This document shows positions 8,255 through 15,762 of a stretch of DNA of 24,786 nt, in pieces. Positions within the stretch are counted from its first letter, which is position 1, and each line of letters opens with the position of its first letter. The translations under genes were made by a program, and so were the position numbers. Origin of the DNA: JAWXVD01 sp044425705 (GTDB lineage: Bacteria > Bacillota > Clostridia > Lachnospirales > Lachnospiraceae); the NCBI GenBank assembly GCA_044425705.1, contig JAWXVD010000043.1, positions 1 to 24,786 of the forward strand, read 5' to 3'. The notes under the pieces were generated by a model, which had not been told where the DNA came from, searched no databases, and saw only the letters and a list, made by a program, of their open reading frames with translations.

Positions 8255-8678
8255 TACGTGTGAAAAACACGAAAAGGAATTTGCAAACTTACTCACAGAA
8301 TTTGTAGCAGAAGCAACTAGGCTTTTAACCTGTCCAAACTCCAACAATACCAATATAATCTTAAATGTAAAAAATTATGTAGAAGAAAATTTTTCTAATG
8401 AAATTAAACTTTCTGATTTGGCTGATCAATTTTATATGAGCCGTGAACATATGTGCCGTACATTTAAAAAACAGTTCGGATATAGTATTTATGATTATAT
8501 TCTTTCCCTTAGAATGTCCAATGCATTATTGCTTGCCAAAAATCCTAATATAAAACAAAAAGACATTGCTCTGTTAGTCGGGTTTAATGATGGCAACTAC
8601 TTTAGTAAGGCATTTAAAGCATATCATGGGTTCTCTTTACGAGAAGCAAGGACACAAACTGATAACATAATTCTATAA
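8235..8678 (+). pseudogene. AraC-family regulator, only the C-terminal DNA-binding half left
   Basis: The plus-strand frame encodes about 35 residues (NTCEKHEKEFANLLTEFV and on) followed by a full AraC/XylS helix-turn-helix domain. This shows ENFSNEIKLSDLADQFYMS, REHMCRTFKKQFGYSIYDY, LRMSNALLLAKN and DIALLVGFNDGNYFSKAFK. The sensor domain is gone: sequence upstream of about 8254 belongs to the truncated recombinase on the opposite strand. A GTG at 8235 or ATG at 8238 could start translation from foreign sequence, so a bare DNA-binding domain might be made. The regulator may once have controlled the neighbouring glycan genes; this is inference from position. Confidence 0.8.
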
Positions 8679-8700
8679 TACAATTTATTGCACTTTAAAC

Positions 8701-8750
8701 AATAAAAGAGTATTGTCATAAAATTAATTTTATAACAATACTCTTTTATT
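8701..8750. terminator. Bidirectional terminator, 50-bp palindrome
   Basis: A perfect 16-bp stem (AATAAAAGAGTATTGT, 8701-8716, with 8735-8750) encloses a loop that is itself palindromic (ATAAAATTAATTTTAT, 8718-8733). It lies between the convergent AraC remnant and the DHHW gene, so it can serve both strands. Confidence 0.88.
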
Positions 8751-8759
8751 CATACTCAA

Positions 8760-10049
8760 TTAAAAATTCCTGATATAATTTATCACATCATATAAATACA
8801 ACACATCATCAATTTCTTTTTCAATAACAAAATCATCTAAGCTAGAACGATTAAATCTGGGATCTATCACATAAATATCTGTGTACTCAGCTGTCAAAAA
8901 TGGAATAAAACAATTTGCGTAGGAATTTTTTACTACTAAAATACTATTTCTTTGTTCCTGTGACATTTCTTCTAGATTTCCCTCTTCCGTATTCTCTTCT
9001 ACCATCTCACCTATCTGATCTACTTTTTCTGTCACTTGAATATGAATCAAAGGATGATTCCCATCTAAAAACATACCATACTGATCTTTTGTTTCTAGAT
9101 AAGACCATTCATAAAAAGAGGCAGTGACTCTATCTTCATACACATAATCTACTACAATTTCTTTTTGATTATCATTTTCCCTTAATTCAAAAATTTCTAT
9201 CTGATCTGGCTCCATTGGAATATTTATCTTAGCATGCAATGTACCCAAAAAATCATCGCTGACTACTGTTCTTTCATAATCAAGTGCAGTGATTTCACTT
9301 GCTTGCAAGAGTGAAATCACTGACGCTGAGGATGAAAATTTATTTTCATCCTCACTCTGCTCCCCGCCCTTCCATTGCTGGTAGGCATAAAATGCTCCCA
9401 ATGTGGTCCAATGATGATCACTCCTGTAATAAATATATTCTTCCTTATGGTTTTCCAATACTTCCTCCACAGGAATCCGAATATTTTCATCACCCAATGC
9501 TTGATCTAGTTCCTCCAAAAATCCATATTGATCATAAACAGTAGCAAATGCTGGTAATTTATAAGATTGAATAGTATCAGCTGTAGGAATCATCATAACG
9601 TGAATTTCACCTGTTACCAAATCATCTAATCCTTTCACTTGTGACACCAATTTTTCAATTTTTCTCGTCACTAACGACTCCTCTATGTCCTGCACTTGAT
9701 GCTTCTCAAGCAAACTTCCATCTTTACCAAAGTATACCCCATTGCTTTCTTGTTTCCCTAAGATTTTTTCTATGCTTGTTTTCAGAGAAATCCACTGATT
9801 TCTTGCTACGAATTGATCATTTAAGTAACTTTCATACTCTTTTCCATACTCTCCAGACAGAACAGTCTCCCATTCCAATTTGGGTTTTTGCATTAATATT
9901 CTATTTTCACTTTCTGAAAAATAGGTATCTACCTTTCCCATATTCATGTAAATCAAAAAAATCCATACCCCTATCATTACAATAATTACCATATCTTCAA
10001 AATTTATTAGTTGTACCCTATTCTTTTTCTTATTCTCTCTACATTTCAT
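8760..10049 (-). CDS. DHHW-family protein, partner of the MBOAT acyltransferase
   Basis: This is a 429-residue, membrane-anchored, extracytoplasmic protein of the DHHW family, distantly related to AlgJ/AlgX-type acetylation proteins. One N-terminal membrane helix (about 21-35, VIIVMIGVWIFLIYM) precedes FSESENRILMQKPKLEW, typical of the family start. The signature YYRSDHHWT is at about 208-216; NGVYFGKDG and VVKNSYANCFIPFL are further family motifs. It follows the MBOAT gene with no gap. A TTG at 10079 abuts the MBOAT stop, but I prefer ATG 10049; neither has a good ribosome site. Residues about 234-256 are an in-frame insertion encoded by a palindromic repeat also found in the phosphatase gene at 22106-22807. 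It probably completes acyl transfer to a surface polymer of unknown identity. Confidence 0.88.
   Translation of the reverse strand: MKCRENKKKNRVQLINFEDMVIIVMIGVWIFLIYMNMGKVDTYFSESENRILMQKPKLEWETVLSGEYGKEYESYLNDQFVARNQWISLKTSIEKILGKQESNGVYFGKDGSLLEKHQVQDIEESLVTRKIEKLVSQVKGLDDLVTGEIHVMMIPTADTIQSYKLPAFATVYDQYGFLEELDQALGDENIRIPVEEVLENHKEEYIYYRSDHHWTTLGAFYAYQQWKGGEQSEDENKFSSSASVISLLQASEITALDYERTVVSDDFLGTLHAKINIPMEPDQIEIFELRENDNQKEIVVDYVYEDRVTASFYEWSYLETKDQYGMFLDGNHPLIHIQVTEKVDQIGEMVEENTEEGNLEEMSQEQRNSILVVKNSYANCFIPFLTAEYTDIYVIDPRFNRSSLDDFVIEKEIDDVLYLYDVINYIRNF
9282..9352 (-). repeat. Protein-coding palindromic repeat, copy 1 (inside the DHHW gene)
   Basis: This 71-bp segment forms two hairpins. 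One is 9289-9320, GTGATTTCAC with GTGAAATCAC plus an inner TTGC/GCAA. The other is 9330-9351, a perfect stem GGATGAAAAT/ATTTTCATCC with a two-base loop. It matches 22310-22380 at 66 of 71 positions although the host genes are unrelated. In the gene's direction it reads DENKFSSSASVISLLQASE in frame. Confidence 0.92.
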
Positions 10050-10079
10050 CACTACATCAATCACTTTCTTTCTGACCAA

Positions 10080-11495
10080 TTAAAATCGAAAATACAAAAA
10101 TGGATTATAACTTGCATCCACAATGTAAGCCATAGAAAGAAGAAATATCCACAATATTACAATACTTTCCACAATAGAAAATAATATTGTCCCCATCCTT
10201 CTTTTTATTGCAATGAAGCACCTCTTAGAAACTGGTGTTGCTCCAATCAGACATAAGATAAATATGATAGTAAAGTTACTTAATAAATACAAACTCTCTC
10301 TATTCCACAGCGAAACCTCACTTATTCCAAACAAATAACATAAATAATTGAAAATCTCACCCATATTATTTAAGGTGAAAATCACCCACCCTATTATAAT
10401 CACCCCTAATGCATATCCCCTCTGCACAACTCTCTTTCTTTTTTCTATCCACTGTAATAGCCATAATTTTTCTAAAATCAAAAAGAAGGCAAACCACATA
10501 CCCCATAACAAGAAATTCCAACTTGCTCCATGCCAAATCCCCGTTAGCGACCAAACAATAATTAAATTTATAATTTGCCTCTTTATTCCTACGCGATTTC
10601 CTCCAAGAGGAATATATACATATTCTTTAAACCAACTACTTAATGAAATATGCCATCTTCTCCAAAAATCAGTCACACTATTTGCTATATAGGGATAGTT
10701 GAAATTTTCGGGAAAAGTAAATCCAAATATCCTACCTAATCCAATGGCCATATCTGAATAACCCGAAAAATCAAAGTAAATTTGGAATGAAAAAGCAAGA
10801 ATTCCCATCCATGCCATCAAAACTGTCATCTGAGATACACCCATTCCTTGTACAATATCCCACAACTGGCCTATTCCATTGGCTAGTAACACCTTTTTTC
10901 CAAGTCCTGTCACAAATCTTCTAATTCCGTACTCTAAATCCTCTTTATTAGTTCTTCGCGCTTGTAATTGCTCCTCTATTTCTTGATACTTTACAATAGG
11001 CCCTGCTATCAACTGTGGAAACATAGTTACGAAAGCTCCAAAAGTAACGATATTTTTTTGCGCTTTTGCCTTTCCTCTATAAATATCGATTGTATAAGAC
11101 ATGGTTTGAAAGGTATAAAAAGAAATTCCAATAGGTAGCGGTAGCTGCATCAGCGGAATATTTTTATTAAAAATTTCATTGACAATCTGCAATATAAAAT
11201 CTACATATTTAAAAAATCCCAATAATAATAAGTTAATAACAATAGATGATAGCAAAAAATATTTAGCTTTTTTCAACCTACCTGCTTGCAGTAAATCTCC
11301 AATCTTTTTCCCATGAAAATAATCAGAAACAATAGAAAATATCATGATTCCTACATAAACAGGCTCACCCCAAGCATAAAAAAATAAACTCCCTACTAAG
11401 AGAATGAAATTCCTCATTCTCTTGGGAGCTATCAAATAAACCAATAGTATGCTAGGTAAATAATACATTAAAAATAAAATACTACTAAAAATCAT
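10080..11495 (-). CDS. MBOAT-family O-acyltransferase (AlgI-like)
   Basis: This 471-residue polytopic membrane protein belongs to the membrane-bound O-acyltransferases, which pass acyl groups across the membrane onto surface polymers. Motifs include LPLPIGISFYTFQTMSYTID, PQLIAGPIVKY, FDFSGYSDMAIGLGRIFG, NFNYPYIANSVTDFWRRWH, LSSWFKEYVYIPLGG and the catalytic GIWHGASWNF with its conserved His. Hydrophobic helices occur throughout. AAGGA precedes the ATG. It lies in the middle of a three-gene minus-strand operon: 45 bases downstream of the lipoprotein gene and directly abutting the DHHW gene. Which polymer and which acyl group are used cannot be read here. AlgI-type proteins act in alginate acetylation, and relatives of this set occur in many Clostridia without alginate. 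Confidence 0.95.
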   Translation of the reverse strand: MIFSSILFLMYYLPSILLVYLIAPKRMRNFILLVGSLFFYAWGEPVYVGIMIFSIVSDYFHGKKIGDLLQAGRLKKAKYFLLSSIVINLLLLGFFKYVDFILQIVNEIFNKNIPLMQLPLPIGISFYTFQTMSYTIDIYRGKAKAQKNIVTFGAFVTMFPQLIAGPIVKYQEIEEQLQARRTNKEDLEYGIRRFVTGLGKKVLLANGIGQLWDIVQGMGVSQMTVLMAWMGILAFSFQIYFDFSGYSDMAIGLGRIFGFTFPENFNYPYIANSVTDFWRRWHISLSSWFKEYVYIPLGGNRVGIKRQIINLIIVWSLTGIWHGASWNFLLWGMWFAFFLILEKLWLLQWIEKRKRVVQRGYALGVIIIGWVIFTLNNMGEIFNYLCYLFGISEVSLWNRESLYLLSNFTIIFILCLIGATPVSKRCFIAIKRRMGTILFSIVESIVILWIFLLSMAYIVDASYNPFLYFRF

Positions 11496-11540
11496 ACTGC
11501 TCTAATCCTTATGGTTTTTTGTATGAATAGTAAATCCTTA

Positions 11541-12191
11541 CTACCTCAACATTTCTTCTATAATCTTGAGAGCTTTTTCATTTTCTGCTTCACACTGCTC
11601 TATCACTGCCTCATCTCCTGCTTCCATTGCATCTGTAATATCTCCACCTAATTGTACAAAACATACATAATTTCCGTAGGTAGAAATTTTTGAAGCTTGA
11701 ATCTTTCCTAAATTAGCTGGATACTGCATGGCATCATCTTGTTGTACTGCTTGATATGCATACAACGCATCTTCCACATCCTGCAACTGTTCTTCCTTTG
11801 CCTTTATAATAATCAACGTATCCACATTAGTACTAATCATAGGCATTTCCGCTATGATTTCATCATACATATACTCTGTAATCCCTACATTTAACTCAAG
11901 AAATTCTGCTGGAATCTCTGCATCCGCATAATAATTTTCTCCCAACTCCTCAGCTACCGCTTCTCTAATTTCCATCACATGCACATCATCTCGATATCCC
12001 TCTTCATTATTCTCCTGTGATACAGTTTCATCTTCCTTCACACCACTATCATCCATCATATCGCTATCATCATTCACCATATCATCCGTATTTTCCTCAA
12101 CCTTTGTCTCTTCCTCCGTATTTCTATTACAGCCCACAAAAACCAACATCATCATTACTGCCAACAACAACATCATCATCTTTTTCTTCAT
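11541..12191 (-). CDS. DUF4358-type lipoprotein
   Basis: This 216-residue secreted lipoprotein has a Met-rich hydrophobic signal (MKKKMMMLLLAVMMMLVFVGC, lipobox VFVGC), then a very acidic linker of about 60 residues rich in Glu, Asp and Asn. It ends in a compact domain that matches DUF4358: ELNVGITEYMYDEI, VDTLIIIKAKEEQLQDVEDAL, KISTYGNYVCFVQLG and a C-terminal ENEKALKIIEEM. A TTG at 12218 extends the frame, but the signal peptide begins at ATG 12191, so I chose that. DUF4358 genes commonly accompany MBOAT and DHHW genes in Clostridia. A role in the same surface-acylation system is likely, but its activity is unknown. Confidence 0.85.
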   Translation of the reverse strand: MKKKMMMLLLAVMMMLVFVGCNRNTEEETKVEENTDDMVNDDSDMMDDSGVKEDETVSQENNEEGYRDDVHVMEIREAVAEELGENYYADAEIPAEFLELNVGITEYMYDEIIAEMPMISTNVDTLIIIKAKEEQLQDVEDALYAYQAVQQDDAMQYPANLGKIQASKISTYGNYVCFVQLGGDITDAMEAGDEAVIEQCEAENEKALKIIEEMLR

Positions 12192-12289
12192 ATCACTAAT
12201 CCATTCCCTTTCTCGCAATCTGATAAATTTTATTTTTCAGACTAATACCCATCACTTTCTTTCAGTCTAGCAACTTGTAGCCCTTTCAT

Positions 12290-12348
12290 TTATGAAAAAG
12301 GTTTCTCATAAGAGACAAATTGCTATGTAAAAAATCTTATTTTTCACA
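12290..12348 (+). repeat. Hairpin-linker-hairpin repeat, copy A
   Basis: A hairpin (12290-12311, TTATGA with TCATAA) is followed by AGAGACAAATTGC (12311-12323) and a second hairpin (12326-12348) with loop TCTTA. The linker and the core AAAAATCTTATTTTTCA are identical to those of copy B at 15615-15680, which lies in inverted orientation. The first stems differ completely in sequence. One A-C mismatch in the second stem here becomes G-U on the minus strand. Confidence 0.65.
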
Positions 12349-12408
12349 CTACTTACTATCTCCATATTTCATATATTGTATACATATAAAAAAATTTTTT
12401 CTTTTTTT

Positions 12409-12446
12409 GCCCTTCGCTTTTCGCCCTTCGCCCTTTCGCCCTTCAC
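12409..12446. repeat. Pyrimidine tract with GCCCTTCGC repeats
   Basis: Three copies of GCCCTTCGC or GCCCTTCAC start at 12409, 12423 and 12438, spaced 14-15 bases, in a C/T-rich run that begins with a long T tract. No function is evident. Confidence 0.6.
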
Positions 12447-12467
12447 CCCATTCTGTGAATTGGGGTG

Positions 12468-12604
12468 GGGTGGGGATGATGTGTTCTCTCGGCAGAGTGT
12501 GTAAAAACGCTGGTCCTTACGTTTGGTCTTTCACAAACGTTAGTACCACTGCGTTTTTACCCAAGCGAAAGCGTCTCTGCCAAGAGAACACATCATCCCC
12601 ACCC
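12468..12604. repeat. 137-bp intergenic palindrome
   Basis: A 30-bp outer stem (12468-12497 with 12575-12604) has one C-A mismatch, which is G-U on the minus strand. The inner stem begins with a perfect GTAAAAACGC/GCGTTTTTAC (12501-12510 with 12551-12560). It continues, with two mismatches, to ACGTTTG/CAAACGT and an 8-base loop (12526-12533). A small GCGAAAGC hairpin lies in the right-hand internal loop (12565-12572). The left arm adjoins three GGGG tracts (12462-12475). It lies upstream of the likely ABC-F promoter, so it looks like a dispersed element rather than a leader. Confidence 0.85.
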
Positions 12605-12634
12605 CCACCACACCACAAAATTTCCCCAAAACCC

Positions 12635-12664
12635 TTGTTTTTGTCCTTTCTTTTATGGTATGAT
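12635..12664 (+). promoter_or_regulatory. Likely promoter of the ABC-F gene
   Basis: TTGTTT (12635-12640) and TATGAT (12659-12664) are spaced by 18 bases, about 45 bases upstream of the ATG at 12710. Confidence 0.5.
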
Positions 12665-12709
12665 TCTCTTGGTTTTATTGGATTTTACGTTGGAAGGAAG
12701 GAAAAACAG

Positions 12710-14266
12710 ATGAGTATTTTAAATGTAGAACATTTAACCCATGGTTTTGGGGATAGAGCAATTTTTAACGATGTATCATTTCGTTTATTAAAAGGAGAAC
12801 ATATTGGATTAATCGGTGCCAATGGTGAAGGTAAATCCACTTTTATGAATATTATTACCAATAAATTAATGCCTGATGAGGGAAAAGTAGAATGGTCTAA
12901 AAATGTCCGTGTTGGATATCTTGATCAACATACCGTATTAGAAAAAGGCATGACACTTCGTGATGTATTATCTTCTGCCTTTGATTTTTTATATGAGATG
13001 GAAGCACAGATGAATGATATTTGCGATAAGATGGGAGATGCAACTCCAGAAGAATTAGATGTCTATATGGAAGACCTAGGTACGATTCAAGATTTATTAA
13101 CGGTACATGATTTTTATTTAATTGATTCTAAAGTAGAAGAAGTGGCTCGTGCACTAGGACTTTTAGACCTTGGACTAGACAGAGATGTAACCGATTTGAG
13201 TGGTGGACAGAGAACTAAGGTATTACTTGGTAAATTATTATTAGAAAAACCAGATATTCTTTTATTAGATGAGCCTACTAACTATTTAGATGCAGAACAT
13301 ATTGAATGGTTGAAACGCTACTTAAATGATTATGAAAATGCATTTATTTTAATTTCTCATGATATTCCATTTTTAAATAGTGTAATTAACCTAATCTATC
13401 ATATGGATAATCAAGAATTAAATCGCTACGTAGGTGATTACGATAAATTCCAAGAAGTTTATGCCATGAAAAGAGCACAAGTAGAAGCTGCCTATAACAA
13501 GCAACAAAAAGAAATTTCAGACTTAAAAGATTTTGTAGCCCGTAATAAAGCTCGTGTCGCTACTAGAAATATGGCTATGTCTCGCCAAAAGAAATTAGAT
13601 AAAATGGATATGATTGAATTAGCTGGCGAGAAACCAAAACCAGAATTCAAATTTAAGGAAGCGAGAACTCCTGGCCGTTATATTTTTCAAACTAAAGATC
13701 TTGTGATTGGTTATAATGAGCCTTTATCTACACCTCTCAATTTGGAAATGGAGCGGGGACAAAAAATCGCATTAATAGGCTCAAACGGTATTGGTAAAAC
13801 AACCCTATTAAAAAGTATCCTAGGCTTAATCAAGCCGATAGATGGAGAAGTTGAACAAGGCGATTACTTATCCATCGGCTATTTCGAGCAAGAAATGGCA
13901 AAAGATATTAATACAAACTGTATGGAAGAACTGTGGAAAGAATTTCCTGGTTATTCACAGTATGAAGTACGCTCTGCCTTGGCAAAATGTGGTTTAACCA
14001 CAAAACATATCGAAAGTCTCGTCCGTGTCCTCAGTGGAGGTGAGCAAGCAAAAGTACGCCTTTGTAAATTGATTAACCGTGAAACGAATATTCTTTTATT
14101 AGATGAACCTACCAACCATTTAGATGTTGACGCAAAAGACGAACTGAAACGTGCGTTAAAAGCATATAAAGGAAGTATCCTTATGGTTTGTCATGAACCT
14201 GAATTTTATGAAGGTCTAGCAACAGACGTTTGGGATTGTACCAAATGGACTACTAAGTTATTTTAA
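12710..14266 (+). CDS. ABC-F family ATPase (YkpA/YbiT-like)
   Basis: This 518-residue soluble protein has two ABC ATPase domains in tandem and no membrane segments, which is the ABC-F design; such proteins act on the ribosome. Domain one has GANGEGKST (36-44), LSGGQRTKVLLGKLLL and ILLLDEPTNYLD. Domain two has GSNGIGKTT, LSGGEQAKVRLCKLI and ILLLDEPTNHLD. The two are joined by a charged helical linker (YAMKRAQVEAAYNKQQKEIS) expected to enter the ribosomal exit site. The short form with no C-terminal extension and the NYLDAEHIEWL segment suggest the YkpA/YbiT housekeeping branch rather than the antibiotic-resistance branch. The open frame extends upstream to 12320, but that part crosses the palindrome and has no coding character; the ATG at 12710 has GGAAGGAAGG before it. 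Confidence 0.95.
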   Translation: MSILNVEHLTHGFGDRAIFNDVSFRLLKGEHIGLIGANGEGKSTFMNIITNKLMPDEGKVEWSKNVRVGYLDQHTVLEKGMTLRDVLSSAFDFLYEMEAQMNDICDKMGDATPEELDVYMEDLGTIQDLLTVHDFYLIDSKVEEVARALGLLDLGLDRDVTDLSGGQRTKVLLGKLLLEKPDILLLDEPTNYLDAEHIEWLKRYLNDYENAFILISHDIPFLNSVINLIYHMDNQELNRYVGDYDKFQEVYAMKRAQVEAAYNKQQKEISDLKDFVARNKARVATRNMAMSRQKKLDKMDMIELAGEKPKPEFKFKEARTPGRYIFQTKDLVIGYNEPLSTPLNLEMERGQKIALIGSNGIGKTTLLKSILGLIKPIDGEVEQGDYLSIGYFEQEMAKDINTNCMEELWKEFPGYSQYEVRSALAKCGLTTKHIESLVRVLSGGEQAKVRLCKLINRETNILLLDEPTNHLDVDAKDELKRALKAYKGSILMVCHEPEFYEGLATDVWDCTKWTTKLF

Positions 14267-14282
14267 ATATATCGAATCAACA

Positions 14283-15560
14283 TTACTGTTTTAATGCCGT
14301 AATTGGTACAACAAAAACACCATCTGCTCTCTGATATGCAGCATTTGACATTCCACAAAGCACACAGAGTACTGCAGGTGGTTTTCCTTTAGGGTCTTTT
14401 TCAAACTGTTCCTTTATCTGCAGTAATCCTTCTGCTGCCATATCAATTTGATTTGCACCTAGCTTAATTTCAAAAGCACACCATGTTCCATCAGGAAGTT
14501 CTATCACTGCATCAATTTCACGATTTGTATAATCTTGATAATGATATAAATTTCCACCAAAGGATTCTGCATAAATTTTTAAATCACGTTCACAAAGTGA
14601 TTCAAATAAAAAACCTAGCGTTTCTAAATCATTTATCAAACTATCTGGTGTCACTTTTAAGAGTGAACACACTAGAGAAGGATCTGCAAAATGTCGTTTT
14701 ACACTTTGCTTAATTCGTGTGGATGACCTTACGCTAGAGGAAAATGGTAATTGATTATCTGTAATAAATAGACGGGAAAATATATCTAGATAATCTGCAA
14801 CTACTTCCACATCAATGTCTTCATCATCTACTTCTTTAATATCATTTTTTAATGTTCTATTGGTAGCCGTTGTACTTTCATTTCTTGCAAGTGAACGCAA
14901 CAACAATCGCATTTTTGTAGTATTACGCTTGATATCGTCCATTCTATAAACATCATCATCCAAAACCGCATCTAAGTATTGTGCTGGTAACAATGCCGCT
15001 TGTTCAACTGTAAGATTTAAACTTCCAGGCCAACCGCCTCGTACAATATACTCTATCAGGGTTTTTAACGATACCTCTCCTGTCATTATAGGCTGTAATT
15101 TTCCATAACATAATTGTTCCAGAGATACTACCCCAGAAGAAAAACCTGACTCGTATAATGACATAGTACGCATACGAATCTTAGCAATTCTTCCAGCTCC
15201 ACTATGCAGAATTCCTTTGTGATTTGGTGTCGAAGATCCTGTAAGAATAAATTGTCCTTTTTCAGTTGTTTGATCCACTTTATGACGCACTGCATCCCAA
15301 ATAGGTGGAACTTCTTGCCATTCATCTATAAGTCTAGGCATATCTCCATTTAAAACCAAATCTGGAGAGAGTTGTGCTAAATTACGATTCTGAAAGTTAC
15401 CTGCTGGATCACCAATAAAAATTTCACTATTACAATGTTGTGAGGAAGTCCATGTCTTTCCGCTCCACTTAGGTCCTTCTACACAAACCGCTCCAAAAAT
15501 TTTTAAATATTCATGAATTTTTTCATCAACTAATCGAGGACGATACGTTTGCTTTTTCAT
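14283..15560 (-). CDS. AAA-type ATPase with DUF4143 C-terminal domain
   Basis: This 425-residue protein has the AAA_14 plus DUF4143 layout common in bacteria and archaea. The N-terminal ATPase has Walker A GPKWSGKT (29-36), a Walker B-like MPRLIDEWQEVP and a sensor-like FILTGSSTP. The C-terminal half has the DUF4143 pattern LGFLFESLCERDLKIYAE and the nuclease-like EIDAVIELPDG...AFEIKLG, resembling a PD-(D/E)xK core. The function of this family is not settled; roles in defence or genome maintenance have been suggested. The start at 15560 is chosen because GAGTGAGGG precedes it by eight bases; an ATG nine codons upstream lacks this. It converges on the ABC-F gene with a 16-base gap and no clear terminator. 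Its leader contains hairpin repeat copy B. Confidence 0.88.
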   Translation of the reverse strand: MKKQTYRPRLVDEKIHEYLKIFGAVCVEGPKWSGKTWTSSQHCNSEIFIGDPAGNFQNRNLAQLSPDLVLNGDMPRLIDEWQEVPPIWDAVRHKVDQTTEKGQFILTGSSTPNHKGILHSGAGRIAKIRMRTMSLYESGFSSGVVSLEQLCYGKLQPIMTGEVSLKTLIEYIVRGGWPGSLNLTVEQAALLPAQYLDAVLDDDVYRMDDIKRNTTKMRLLLRSLARNESTTATNRTLKNDIKEVDDEDIDVEVVADYLDIFSRLFITDNQLPFSSSVRSSTRIKQSVKRHFADPSLVCSLLKVTPDSLINDLETLGFLFESLCERDLKIYAESFGGNLYHYQDYTNREIDAVIELPDGTWCAFEIKLGANQIDMAAEGLLQIKEQFEKDPKGKPPAVLCVLCGMSNAAYQRADGVFVVPITALKQ

Positions 15561-15614
15561 AAAAATGTCCCTCACTCTCTTTTTCAATCATAAGTGCCTT
15601 ATAAAAGATAATTA

Positions 15615-15680
15615 GGTTGAAAAATAAGATTTTTCAACCGGCAATTTGTCTCTTCGAGCCAAAGTTGCCAGACTTTGGCT
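15615..15680 (-). repeat. Hairpin-linker-hairpin repeat, copy B
   Basis: On the minus strand this is a hairpin AGCCAAAGT/ACTTTGGCT (15657-15680), then the linker AGAGACAAATTGC (15641-15653), then a perfect 10-bp hairpin GGTTGAAAAA/TTTTTCAACC with loop TCTTA (15615-15639). The linker and the second hairpin core match copy A at 12290-12348. It lies in the leader of the ATPase gene. Confidence 0.65.
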
Positions 15681-15687
15681 AAGTAAT

Positions 15688-15762
15688 GGATGATTAGTAT
15701 ATAAATATATACATCTATGATTTCATCCTTGTAAGCAAGTAAAATCACCGAACTTAAATATG
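15688..15762 (+). repeat. Decayed intergenic copy of the coding palindromic repeat
   Basis: Bases 15717-15762 match the 3' part of copy 2 (read in its gene direction) at 39 of 46 positions, and six of the seven differences are transitions. The preceding segment (15688-15715) keeps the expected position and hairpin form (GATG...GTATATA/TATATAC...ATC) but not the sequence. The change of a CAA codon to TAA would stop the reading frame. Confidence 0.72.

Larger units (their letters stand above)
12219..12709. other. 490-bp divergent intergenic region, rich in structures
   Basis: The region separates the DUF4358 operon (minus) from the ABC-F gene (plus). It holds, in order, a small hairpin (12219-12241, TCTGA...TCAGA), copy A of a hairpin-linker-hairpin repeat, an AT-rich stretch, a pyrimidine tract with repeated GCCCTTCGC, a 137-bp palindrome, and a likely promoter for the ABC-F gene. 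No protein gene is supported. Confidence 0.7.

Noticed and set aside
12219..12285. Possible fourth copy of the coding palindromic repeat (small TCTGA hairpin followed by an AGTC pairing)
   Set aside because: The hairpin position is suggestive, but no sequence match to the GTGATTTCAC hairpin could be found.
12462..12475. G-quadruplex from GGGG tracts
   Set aside because: Only three GGGG tracts are adjacent; a four-tract structure would need a distant partner, and the same bases form part of the palindrome stem.
12320..12709. Open frame extending the ABC-F gene by 130 codons upstream
   Set aside because: It crosses the palindrome and the pyrimidine tract, has no coding character, and a good ribosome site and family-typical start lie at 12710.
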